DNA of 64,000 nucleotides from Paraburkholderia nodosa DSM 21604 (GTDB taxonomy: Bacteria; Pseudomonadota; Gammaproteobacteria; Burkholderiales; Burkholderiaceae). The first letter of the stretch is position 1. Every line of letters begins with the position of its first letter. Under the pieces are notes generated by a model that saw only the letters and a program-made list of their open reading frames with translations, ran no database searches and had not been told where the DNA came from. Below are positions 1 through 7,591 of this stretch, piece after piece. The stretch covers positions 62,503-126,502 of the forward strand of contig NZ_JAFA01000009.1 of NCBI RefSeq assembly GCF_000519185.1. The letters are read 5' to 3'. Position numbers and translations under genes: made by a program.

Positions 1-258
1 GCCAAGCTGGCGCGCGTGCGCGACGAGCGCTTCCAGGTCGTCGCGCAGCAGCGGCTCGCCGCCGGAAAAGCCGATCTGCGCGGCGCCCAGTTCGCGAGCG
101 GCGCTGATGGTCGCGCGCCATGCCTCGGTGTCGAGTTCTTCGCCGTGCCGCGCAAAGTCCACCGGGTTGTAGCAGAACGCGCAATGCAGCGGGCAGCGGT
201 AAGTCAGCTCGGCGAGCAGCCAGAGCGGCTTGGCCGGGAGGGCGGTAGCGGTCGCCAT
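1..258 (-). CDS. pqqE: PqqE, PQQ biosynthesis radical SAM enzyme (N-terminal part, cut by window edge)
   Basis: Radical SAM enzyme that cross-links Glu and Tyr of the PqqA peptide, the first committed step of PQQ formation. Only the first 86 or so residues are in the window. The CxxxCxxC iron-sulfur motif is visible ([12 protein letters not shown]), followed by the SAM-binding GGEP motif ([10 protein letters not shown]). The ATG lies one base after the pqqD stop, so translation is coupled. PqqD is the known peptide chaperone that hands PqqA to PqqE, which fits the adjacency. The rest of the gene lies to the left of the window. Confidence 0.96.
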   Translation of the reverse strand, partial: MATATALPAKPLWLLAELTYRCPLHCAFCYNPVDFARHGEELDTEAWRATISAARELGAAQIGFSGGEPLLRDDLEALVAHARQLG

Positions 259-259
259 G

Positions 260-547
260 TCAGTCGAGCCAGCCGCGCAGCCGCGCGTGATCGAGGAAGC
301 GGTAGACGTCGGGCGCCAGTTCTGAGGTGCTGAAAAGCCGCTCCAGCTCGCCAATGATCTCGTCGAGTTCGTGCGCGCCGTCACAACGCGCGAGTATCTC
401 GCCCGCACTCGAATTGAGCTGCACCATCCCTTCGGGATAGAGCAGGACGTACGCGTGCTGGGCCGCTTCCCACTGCAAGCGGTACATGCCGCGCAAACGC
501 GGGCGCAGCGGCACGCCGCTGGCTGCATCGGGCACTATCGGGTTCAT
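260..547 (-). CDS. pqqD: PqqD, PqqA peptide chaperone
   Basis: Small RiPP-recognition protein of 95 residues that binds PqqA and presents it to PqqE. The core (residues about 15-90) has the family pattern: a beta-rich start with 'LLYPEG' and '[10 protein letters not shown]', then a helical part with Asp/Glu-rich segments. Start chosen at the ATG that overlaps the pqqC stop by four bases (ATGA). A longer open frame exists upstream but lies inside pqqC. Length is normal for a free-standing PqqD. Confidence 0.96.
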   Translation of the reverse strand: MNPIVPDAASGVPLRPRLRGMYRLQWEAAQHAYVLLYPEGMVQLNSSAGEILARCDGAHELDEIIGELERLFSTSELAPDVYRFLDHARLRGWLD

Positions 548-1269
548 ATGGGCCATGCCTTTTCGACCGCATCGAGGATCGACCAGAGAATATCGAGCTT
601 GAACTGCAGGATCTCCACCGCGCGCCGCTGTTCGGCGGGCGTGCGGAAATGGCTCAGCGTCACTTCGAGCCCGTGTTCGACGTCGCGCTGTGCGAGCGGC
701 ACGCGGCTGCGAAAATACTGAAGGCCTTGCGGCTCGATCCACGGGTAGTGCGAAGGCCAGCCCGCGAGCCGGTCCAGATGAATCTGCGGCGCGAACATCT
801 CGGTGAGCGACGAACACACGCCCTCTTGCCACGGCGCGCGCCGCGCGAAATTCACGTAGGCGTCGACCGCGAAGCGCACGCCGGGCAGCACGAGTCGTTG
901 CGACCACATCGTGTCCCGATCGACGCCAACGGCCTCGCCCAGCCGCACCCAGGCTTCGATGCCGCCTTCGTCTCCGCCTTGGCCGTCGTGGTCGGTCAGA
1001 CGCTGGATCCAGCGGCGGCGTGTGGCGCGATCGGGGCAGTTCGAAAGGATCGCCGCATCCTTAAGCGGAATGTTGATCTGATAGTAAAAGCGGTTCGCGA
1101 CCCACCCGCGGATCTGCGCGGGCGAACACCGCCCGCCGTTGAGCATCCGGTTGAACGGATGGTGGATGTGATAGCGCGATTCGAGCGCACGAAGACGCGA
1201 TTCGAATTCATTCGCAGTCCATGGTATTGCGTGCGTGTCTGGCAACGAGAGAGGTGCGTTCATCGTCAT
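544..1269 (-). CDS. pqqC: PqqC, pyrroloquinoline-quinone synthase
   Basis: Cofactor-less oxidase of 241 residues that performs the last ring closure and eight-electron oxidation to PQQ. The sequence shows hallmark PqqC segments: HHPFN near residue 36, [10 protein letters not shown] around 55-64, and the [10 protein letters not shown] stretch near the C terminus, all in an all-helical fold. The ATG overlaps the pqqB stop by four bases; a second ATG two codons later is equally possible. It sits between pqqB and pqqD in the usual order. Confidence 0.97.
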   Translation of the reverse strand: MTMNAPLSLPDTHAIPWTANEFESRLRALESRYHIHHPFNRMLNGGRCSPAQIRGWVANRFYYQINIPLKDAAILSNCPDRATRRRWIQRLTDHDGQGGDEGGIEAWVRLGEAVGVDRDTMWSQRLVLPGVRFAVDAYVNFARRAPWQEGVCSSLTEMFAPQIHLDRLAGWPSHYPWIEPQGLQYFRSRVPLAQRDVEHGLEVTLSHFRTPAEQRRAVEILQFKLDILWSILDAVEKAWPI

Positions 1270-2189
1270 ACCTGAAACTGCATACCGTCGTGGGCCACGA
1301 CGATACCGTGTGCACGCAGTTGTGCGTGTTCGACGGAATGCGGGTCGAGAATCGGATTCGTGTTGTTGATATGCGTGAGCACCTTGCGCGTGCCGCGCGG
1401 CAATGTGTCGAGCCAGTCGATCATGCCCGGCCGTCCGTCGCCGCCGCGCTGCGCGAGATGCCCCATGTCGGCCGAGTGCTTCGTCGAGAGGCCGAGGTCG
1501 ATCATTTCGGTGGTAGTCCAGAACGTGCCGTCCACGAGCACGAGGTCGGCGTTGCGCATGGTGCCGAGCACGTCGGTACTCATCTGCGCGAGACCTGGCG
1601 CGTAAAACGCGCGCGTGCCCGCCGCGATATCCTCGATGAGGAGTGCGATATTGTCTCCCGGCGCGGATGCCTCGCGGCGCGGCGAATAAGGCGGCGGCTT
1701 GCTCGCCACGGGCAGCGCGGTAAAGCGCAGGCCGTCGCTAGCGGCAATCGTGAACGGCTCGCCCGGCATAACCGTATGGGCCTGCACGCCGCAGTAGTGG
1801 CCAAGCAGCGGCACGAGCGGCAACCCGCTCGACAGATCGTCGAGCACCGGCGCGCACGCATAGAGCGGCAGCGGCGAGGTGCGTTCGCGCAGCATCAGCA
1901 GACCCGTAACGTGGTCGATCTGCGCGTCGGTCAGCACGACGGCCGCGAGCGCGCTGTCGCGCGTTGCGCGCGCGGGCTGCAGGTCGGGATGCGAGCGCAA
2001 CTGCGCAAGCAGGTCCGGCGACGCGTTGACGAGCACCCAGTCCACGCCGTCGTCGCTCACCGCGATCGACGACTGCGTGCGCGGCAGCACATCGCCGCCC
2101 GCCTGCCGCGCGCGGCGGCAATTCGTGCAGTTGCAGTTCCATTGCGGCAGGCCGCCGCCCGCACCTGAACCCAGTATCCTGATCTTCAT
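1266..2189 (-). CDS. pqqB: PqqB, PQQ biosynthesis metallo-hydrolase-fold protein
   Basis: PqqB of 307 residues, metallo-beta-lactamase fold, proposed to hydroxylate the cross-linked Glu-Tyr intermediate. The start '[13 protein letters not shown]' and the Cys cluster '[12 protein letters not shown]' (residues about 16-27) are family hallmarks. The HxHxDH signature of true beta-lactamases is altered, as usual in PqqB: the matching loop reads TDAQIDHV. Start set at the ATG preceding KIRIL; the frame is open further upstream, but that part is not conserved in the family. The gene begins 66 bases after the pqqA stop. Confidence 0.97.
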   Translation of the reverse strand: MKIRILGSGAGGGLPQWNCNCTNCRRARQAGGDVLPRTQSSIAVSDDGVDWVLVNASPDLLAQLRSHPDLQPARATRDSALAAVVLTDAQIDHVTGLLMLRERTSPLPLYACAPVLDDLSSGLPLVPLLGHYCGVQAHTVMPGEPFTIAASDGLRFTALPVASKPPPYSPRREASAPGDNIALLIEDIAAGTRAFYAPGLAQMSTDVLGTMRNADLVLVDGTFWTTTEMIDLGLSTKHSADMGHLAQRGGDGRPGMIDWLDTLPRGTRKVLTHINNTNPILDPHSVEHAQLRAHGIVVAHDGMQFQV

Positions 2190-2255
2190 GATCGTTCTCG
2201 CGGCATGCCGCCCACCACGCCCTGATGGCCGCGCGGACGGCACGCTGCCGTGCGC

Positions 2256-2330
2256 TCAGCGGTTGGCGATGTACATCGTGATTTCGAAGCCGAAACGCAG
2301 GTCGGTATAAGCGGGGGTAGTCCACTGCAT
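2256..2330 (-). CDS. pqqA: PqqA, PQQ precursor peptide
   Basis: The 24-residue precursor peptide of PQQ. The conserved Glu16 and Tyr20 (E-I-T-M-Y), whose side chains become the PQQ skeleton, are present, followed by the usual IANR end. A strong AAGGAG ribosome-binding site lies 7 bases before the ATG. It heads the pqq operon and lies about 54 bases downstream of the predicted transcription start of a sigma-54 promoter. The gene is too short for ordinary ORF calling. Confidence 0.97.
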   Translation of the reverse strand: MQWTTPAYTDLRFGFEITMYIANR

Positions 2331-2394
2331 GACATGTCTCCTTGTTTGAGATTGAGGTTGCATACCGCATCGAATGTGCGGCCAGTCTCTTCAA

Positions 2395-2410
2395 AGCAAG
2401 GGGCATGCCG
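2395..2410 (-). promoter_or_regulatory. sigma-54 (-24/-12) promoter of the pqq operon
   Basis: On the minus strand the sequence reads CGGCATGCCCCTTGCT. The GG and GC dinucleotides are separated by exactly 10 bases, matching the TGGCAyr-N4-TTGCw consensus except for the first base. It faces pqqA at a sensible distance. The AcoR-like activator gene lies immediately upstream. Confidence 0.72.
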
Positions 2411-2462
2411 GTGAGAGCCCGCGCTCGCCCGATGCGGCTGGTTCTGCCGGCGTGGGAAAGGG

Positions 2463-2500
2463 TGTTGCATTTCGGAACACGGGTGCTACAGGATGGAACA
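2463..2500. promoter_or_regulatory. pair of 17-bp activator-binding dyads upstream of pqqA
   Basis: Two related 17-mers, at 2463-2479 (TGTTGCATTTCGGAACA) and 2484-2500 (TGCTACAGGATGGAACA), share TGyTrCA-N5-GGAACA and are 21 bp apart, two helical turns. They lie about 55-105 bp upstream of the -24/-12 promoter, the position expected for enhancer sites. A very similar 17-mer occurs between the TonB receptor and dehydrogenase genes. Inferred target of the enhancer-binding protein at 2557-4545. Confidence 0.6.
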
Positions 2501-2556
2501 CCCGTGGGACAGAAGAGGAGAAAGGAAGTGGCGTGGCCGCGCGCGCGAACGGCGCT

Positions 2557-4545
2557 TCAGGCGTCGCCCGAACCGCGACCTGAATCGCCAGCGGGCATCT
2601 TGCGATAGATGGTATTGCGCGACACGCCTAACGCCCGCGCTGCAGCCGACACGTTGCCGCCATGGCGCGCGAGCGCGGCCGCGATGGTCGAGGCGGTCAC
2701 GTCTTCGAGGCGCGCGTCCTCCGGCACCAACGGCTCCGCGTGGGCATGCGCTGGGAGCAACGCCTGGGTCTGGCCGCGGCAGCGCAGATCGTCGAAGAAG
2801 TCGTCGGGCAGGTGCTCGCGCCGGATCTGGCCGTCGTCGTCGACCATGGCCGCGGCCGTGCGCAGCAGGTTGCCGAGTTGCCGGAAGTTGCCGGGCCACG
2901 CACAACGCTCGAACAGCGCCATCACGTCCGGCGCGACGCTGAGGGGCTGCCCGTTCGCACGCCCGTGCGATTCGCGGTGCAAGAGCTTCTGGATCACGAC
3001 CGCCAGATCCGTGCGGTCGCGCAGCGGCGGCAGGCGGACCACGAGGCCGTTGAGCCGGTAATACAGGTCCTCGCGGAAGCGGTTCTGCGCGATCATCTCG
3101 CGCAAATCGCGGTGCGTCGCGCAGATGATCGCGATATCGACAGCGATCGTCTTCGTCGAACCGAGCGGATTGACCATGCGCTCCTGCAGCACACGCAAGA
3201 GGCGCACTTGCAGCGGATACGGCATGTCGCCGATCTCGTCGAGAAACAGCGTGCCGCCGTTCGCCTGCAACAGCTTGCCCGCCGCGCCCTTGCGCCGCGC
3301 GCCGGTAAAGGCGCCCTCTTCGTAGCCGAACAGTTCCGATTCAATAAGCGTTTCCGGAATCGACGCGCAGTTCACCGCCACGAACGGCTGGTCGCGGCGC
3401 GGCGAATCGTTGTGAATGGCCTGGGCGAGCAGCTCCTTGCCGGTGCCGGTTTCGCCGGTGACGAGAACCGGGATGTCCTTGCCGATCACCTTGCGCACCT
3501 TCGCAATCACGAGCGCCACTTGCGGATCGCCCGTGTCGAGGTAGCTCAGGCGCGAGAGGCCCATGGAGTGCGGCTGCGCCATCGCACCGGCGGCAGCCTG
3601 CGAAGCAGCGCCATGCACCACAACGGGTCGGGCGCCTTCGGCCAGCGTCGCGCGCCGGAACTGCACACGCGCGCACACCACCGCCCCGCTGGCCAGATTG
3701 AGCATCAGGTGCGACTCCAGGCCCGCGCGCATACGGTCGATGAGTTGCGCGCTGGTGGTCTGGAATAGCGACGAGAGCGTATGGGCACGCAGCGCGGCGA
3801 GCGAGAGGCCGAGCTGAAATTGCGCGCTGCGGTTGGCCGAGAGAAAACGCCCGTCGCACGTGAAAGCGGCGATGCCCTCCATGAGCGTGCCGAGGAATTC
3901 CGGGCGGCCATGAAACGAGACCTGCAGCGTCTCCTGAAAGGTCGTCGCGAACAAATGATTCTCAATCATCTGCACGGACATGCGCGCGAGCGCCATGGTG
4001 TGCTGGTGATAGCTGCGATGGTCGCCCGTCACGTCCAGCACGCCGATCACGTCGCCGTATGGGTCGAAGATCGGCACGCTCGAACAGGTGAGGAAGCGGT
4101 TCGCCGCGAGGTAATGCTGGTCGCCGTGCACGACCGTCGCACAGCGCTCGGCGAGCGCGGTGCCGATCGCGTTGGTGCCCTGGCGGTCCTCGGCCCAGTT
4201 GGCGCCGGGCCGCAGCGCGACCTTTTCGGCGCGCTGGAGGAAATCGTCATCGCCGATCGAATGCAGGATCAAGCCTTCGGCATTGGTCAGCACGATCATG
4301 CTTTGCGTGTTGACGATCTGCTCGTGCAGCGTCTCCATGACCGGCGTGGCATGCATGCACAGCACGCGGTTCTGCTCGCGCTTGAGCTCTAGCCCCGCGC
4401 CCGAAAGCACATCGTAATCCGGTCTCGCCGTCGCGCACAGACCGAAGGTCTCCGAGCGCTCATGCGCCTTCTGAATGTCCGGCGCGGGCCAGCCATTGGA
4501 CACCTGGACCGCTTGCCCCGCGGCCATATGTACGTCGTCGCGCAT
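2557..4545 (-). CDS. AcoR-like sigma-54-dependent transcriptional activator
   Basis: Enhancer-binding protein of 662 residues. The N-terminal third is a GAF-type sensor. The AAA+ domain shows Walker A GETGTGKE (residues about 364-371), the sigma-54-contacting GAFTGA loop (411-416) and Walker B LFLDEIGD. A Fis-type helix-turn-helix lies at the C terminus (GGNVSAAARALGVSRNTIYRK). Start chosen at the ATG preceded by GGAGGAG; the frame is open 41 codons further upstream without a ribosome site. It lies between pqqA and the TonB receptor gene, and three -24/-12 promoters are nearby, so it is the obvious regulator of this island. The ligand is not predictable; relatives sense acetoin, glycerol or alcohols/aldehydes. 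Confidence 0.93.
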   Translation of the reverse strand: MRDDVHMAAGQAVQVSNGWPAPDIQKAHERSETFGLCATARPDYDVLSGAGLELKREQNRVLCMHATPVMETLHEQIVNTQSMIVLTNAEGLILHSIGDDDFLQRAEKVALRPGANWAEDRQGTNAIGTALAERCATVVHGDQHYLAANRFLTCSSVPIFDPYGDVIGVLDVTGDHRSYHQHTMALARMSVQMIENHLFATTFQETLQVSFHGRPEFLGTLMEGIAAFTCDGRFLSANRSAQFQLGLSLAALRAHTLSSLFQTTSAQLIDRMRAGLESHLMLNLASGAVVCARVQFRRATLAEGARPVVVHGAASQAAAGAMAQPHSMGLSRLSYLDTGDPQVALVIAKVRKVIGKDIPVLVTGETGTGKELLAQAIHNDSPRRDQPFVAVNCASIPETLIESELFGYEEGAFTGARRKGAAGKLLQANGGTLFLDEIGDMPYPLQVRLLRVLQERMVNPLGSTKTIAVDIAIICATHRDLREMIAQNRFREDLYYRLNGLVVRLPPLRDRTDLAVVIQKLLHRESHGRANGQPLSVAPDVMALFERCAWPGNFRQLGNLLRTAAAMVDDDGQIRREHLPDDFFDDLRCRGQTQALLPAHAHAEPLVPEDARLEDVTASTIAAALARHGGNVSAAARALGVSRNTIYRKMPAGDSGRGSGDA

Positions 4546-4823
4546 GCTCTCCTCCACGATTGGCCGGTACCTTGCCGGACACTTCGATATTTCTCGGTGT
4601 CCTCTATTAGCAAGCTCTGGGCCATCCGGCCATCGATTCCAGACAGCCGGTTTGCGCCGAACGCGCACGCGACGCGCAACACGCTGTGTAAGTGAATCGT
4701 ATGCAAGGCAGTGTGCGTCGATCGAAACACGCGCCGCAGAGATTCGCCAGCCTGTGTATTACCGCAATTGGCCCGCGTGGAGGAATTCGGACTCACCCCG
4801 ATGCGTGCACTCGGCCCCTCCGT

Positions 4824-7154
4824 TCAATCCCAGGCGTAATGGAGGCCCACCCAGAAACCGCGCGGCGCACCTGGCCCGACGAATTGCTCGTTCACCGGAT
4901 TCGCGCCGTCGAACGTGTGGCCGGGCCCGTTGAAGAAATTCTGGCCCAGCACGCCGAAGCTCGCATAGCGCTTGTCGAACAGGTTTGTCACGTTCGCGTA
5001 GACCTCCAGCCGTTTCGTGACGTGATAGCGCGTGTCGAGATCCACGAGCACATAGCCCGCGATCTTTCCATTGGCATCCTGATTGTTTTCGTCGCCTTGC
5101 GCGTATACGCCGCTGCGCCATGTGATGTTCGTGCCGATGCTCCATTTCGCCGTGGCCGCATAGTCGAGCCGCAGCTTGACAGCATGCGCCGGAATGCCGG
5201 GCACGTGGTCGCCCGGCCGTACCGTGACGACGCCGTTCGCATCCGCCGAGGAATTCGCAGGGCTTTGCTCGGTCCATGTCGAGCGATAGGTCGCGTCCAC
5301 GTAGCTGTAGTTCAGGCCGATGCCAACGGGGCCGAACACCGTGTGCCCCGCCAGCTCGACACCCTGGCGGCGCGTCTTGCCGACGTTCTGAAAATAGCCC
5401 TGCGTGCTGCCCGCCGCGCTCACGAACTCGATGTCGTTGGAGAGCGTGGTGCTGAACGCGGCGGCGCTCCAAGTGGTCTGCGCGCCGATGCGGCCGCGCG
5501 CACCGGCCTCGAAAGTCTTCGAGACCACGGGTTGCAGCGCCGGATCGGCCACGAAGTCGTTCGGCAGCGAGCATGGCGCAGCCGGGTCTGCGCACGCAAG
5601 CTCGATTGCGGTGGGCGCGCGCATGCCCTCGTTATAGGTCGCGTAGACGGTGACGGCGGGCAGCGGATTCCAGTTGAGCCCCACGGCCGGATTGAAGCGC
5701 GAGAACGTGTGATAGCCGTCGAGCAGCGGCTGCACGCCGCTTTCGTCTGCAATGCGAGCGCTCGCCCAGTCGTAGCGACCCGACAGCGTGAGCGTCCATT
5801 GCGGCGTGAGCGTGAGCGTCTCGTTCAGGTAGATGCCATAGTTCGCGTTGCGCGTTCTGGCATCGGTCTGCTGAACGAAATTGCCGATGCCGACCGTCGC
5901 GCGGTCGGGCGTGAAGGCGGCGTCCTGCGAAGACGAGACGTAGCGCGAGTTCGCAAAGTCCGCCGCCACCCCCGCAACGAGCTGGCTCCCCATGCCGCCC
6001 AGCTTGCCGAGCAGCGTCAGCTGCAGGCTCGCGCCGAAGCTGTCCGTCGTGACGACCGAATCGACATTGCTGCCCTCCAGCGTGTCGACGTTGCCGTCCG
6101 CGTCGATCGAGCCGTAGTCCGTGTTGTTGTTGCTGCTCAGGTTCTCGTTGCGCAGATGGCGATAGTAGGCGTTACCGCTTAGTTCCACGTTGTCGTTGAA
6201 GAAGTGGTCGCCCGAGAGCGTGAGGTAGCCCACGCTGTTGCGGTTCAGGTCCGGAAACGTGTAGGCCTGCTTCGGGTTGTCCAGAAAGGAGCGCGGAATG
6301 GTCTGGCTGCCGTACAGCTGGTTGTCCGCGCCGCCGCCCGAGATCGCGAGCGTCGTGTCGTCGTCGGTGTAGCGCAGCTTGCCGAATGCCTGGCGCACGC
6401 GGCTCGCGTTGTGGTCGGCCCAGCCGTTGTCGTTCGTGACGTTCGCGTTCGCATAGTAGTCGACGTGCGGCCCGAGCGTGCCGCCCTGCTCAACCTGCGC
6501 GCTCTTGCGCCCCCATGAGCCGCCTGAGAGATCGATATCGCCGCCGGGGCTCGTGCGCCCGTTCTTCGTCGTGATCGCGATGGCGCCACCCAGCGTGTTG
6601 AGGCCGTAGACAGGATTCGAGCCTGGAATGAGCTGGATCTTGTCGATCGCGCCGGTCGGTATCAGGTCCCAGTTCACGACGTCGCCAAACGGCTCGTTCA
6701 CGCGCACGCCGTCGACGAACACCGACAATCCCTGAGGGGTGCCGAGCACTGGCGAAGCCGTGAAGCCGCGATAGCTCAGGTTCATCTGGAAAGGATTGCC
6801 CTGGGCGTCGGTCACGCTCACGCCCGGCAGGTTCGCGGCGAAGAAGTCGGTCAACGTTTCGCGGTGCTGTGTCGCGATGTCCTGCGCGTTCACGGTCTGC
6901 ACGTTGGCCGGCACCTTCGCAAGCGGTGTACCGATGCCGGGCAGCGGCGTCGTGCCGACCACCACGACAGCGGGCAGTACGGTCGGGTTCGGCGTTTCGC
7001 TCGCCGCACTTTTATCCGCTGCGCTCTGTGCCTGCGCGATAGCCAGCGTGGGCGTGGCGACGCACAGCGCGCCGAGGGCGAGGCTCGTGCCAAGCGTCGC
7101 AAACGCGCGCCTCGCACTGCCTCGGTTTACGTCCACCGCCTTCTCCAGGATCAA
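4824..7154 (-). CDS. TonB-dependent outer-membrane receptor
   Basis: Receptor of 776 residues for TonB-powered uptake across the outer membrane. A signal peptide covers about residues 1-42. The plug domain follows (AKVPANVQTVNAQDI, LSYRGFTASP, the GVRVNEPFGD segment, then GSNPVYGLNTLGGAIAI), and the rest is a beta-barrel ending in aromatic-rich YAWD. It has its own predicted sigma-54 promoter and shares enhancer sites with the divergent PQQ dehydrogenase. From context the substrate is likely PQQ (as for E. coli PqqU) or a lanthanide chelate (as for LutH); the sequence alone cannot decide. The 278 bases between this gene and the activator gene hold no ORF I can support. Confidence 0.92.
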   Translation of the reverse strand: MILEKAVDVNRGSARRAFATLGTSLALGALCVATPTLAIAQAQSAADKSAASETPNPTVLPAVVVVGTTPLPGIGTPLAKVPANVQTVNAQDIATQHRETLTDFFAANLPGVSVTDAQGNPFQMNLSYRGFTASPVLGTPQGLSVFVDGVRVNEPFGDVVNWDLIPTGAIDKIQLIPGSNPVYGLNTLGGAIAITTKNGRTSPGGDIDLSGGSWGRKSAQVEQGGTLGPHVDYYANANVTNDNGWADHNASRVRQAFGKLRYTDDDTTLAISGGGADNQLYGSQTIPRSFLDNPKQAYTFPDLNRNSVGYLTLSGDHFFNDNVELSGNAYYRHLRNENLSSNNNTDYGSIDADGNVDTLEGSNVDSVVTTDSFGASLQLTLLGKLGGMGSQLVAGVAADFANSRYVSSSQDAAFTPDRATVGIGNFVQQTDARTRNANYGIYLNETLTLTPQWTLTLSGRYDWASARIADESGVQPLLDGYHTFSRFNPAVGLNWNPLPAVTVYATYNEGMRAPTAIELACADPAAPCSLPNDFVADPALQPVVSKTFEAGARGRIGAQTTWSAAAFSTTLSNDIEFVSAAGSTQGYFQNVGKTRRQGVELAGHTVFGPVGIGLNYSYVDATYRSTWTEQSPANSSADANGVVTVRPGDHVPGIPAHAVKLRLDYAATAKWSIGTNITWRSGVYAQGDENNQDANGKIAGYVLVDLDTRYHVTKRLEVYANVTNLFDKRYASFGVLGQNFFNGPGHTFDGANPVNEQFVGPGAPRGFWVGLHYAWD

Positions 7155-7252
7155 CTTTCGTCTCCATCTGTTTTATGGGCTCGTGCGGCTCGACGCCGAA
7201 GCGTCGTGCGCCGACCGATGCGCACACAACCGTCTCCTCTTTGCCGTGATCT

Positions 7253-7268
7253 AGCCAGCAACGTGCCA
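7253..7268 (-). promoter_or_regulatory. sigma-54 promoter of the TonB receptor gene
   Basis: Minus-strand reading TGGCACGTTGCTGGCT has the invariant GG and GC 10 bases apart and differs from TGGCACG-N4-TTGCw at one position. It lies about 100 bases upstream of the receptor ATG. The same intergenic region carries a plus-strand sigma-54 promoter for the dehydrogenase. Confidence 0.65.
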
Positions 7269-7355
7269 GCGTGCATGGCGGCGCCCTTTACTGGGCCGCG
7301 CTTGTGCATCGGCCCGCGCGATACCGCGCAGCGCTCTCCTGCGCGACCGGCCCAC

Positions 7356-7404
7356 TGTCACGTTCGCCAACACTTTTCGCCGCGGCCTGTACCGGAATGC
7401 AACA
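7356..7404. promoter_or_regulatory. shared enhancer sites between divergent sigma-54 promoters
   Basis: The 17-mer at 7388-7404 (TGTACCGGAATGCAACA) matches the pqqA upstream site, read on its other strand (TGTTCCGAAATGCAACA), at 15 of 17 positions. A weaker relative, TGTCACGTTCGCCAACA, lies at 7356-7372, 32 bp away (three turns). The pair is almost centred: about 88 bp from the minus-strand promoter and 80 bp from the plus-strand promoter, so one bound activator could serve both. Apart from these sites and the two promoters, the 437-base gap holds no gene. Confidence 0.58.
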
Positions 7405-7483
7405 CATCGGCCACACCGGGGGCACCTCGCCGGAAAGCCGATCAACAGGCTGCATCGCCCGCCACGCAATGCTGCGCGGCCAA

Positions 7484-7499
7484 TGGCATACGACTTGCA
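7484..7499 (+). promoter_or_regulatory. sigma-54 promoter of the PQQ dehydrogenase operon
   Basis: TGGCATACGACTTGCA is a full match to TGGCAyr-N4-TTGCa with correct GG to GC spacing. It is followed about 93 bases later by the dehydrogenase ATG, which has an AGGAG ribosome site. Confidence 0.78.
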
Positions 7500-7591
7500 A
7501 GAACGGCAGCGCACCCGGACCGGCCCCATCCCTCGCGCATCCAGCCTGACCGCTTCCCGGCCGTGCATCGACAAATATCCAGGAGACGAAG

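Noticed and set aside
4700..4823. Possible tRNA-like segment between the receptor and activator genes
   Set aside because: No consistent cloverleaf, anticodon stem or CCA-proximal pairing could be formed by eye.
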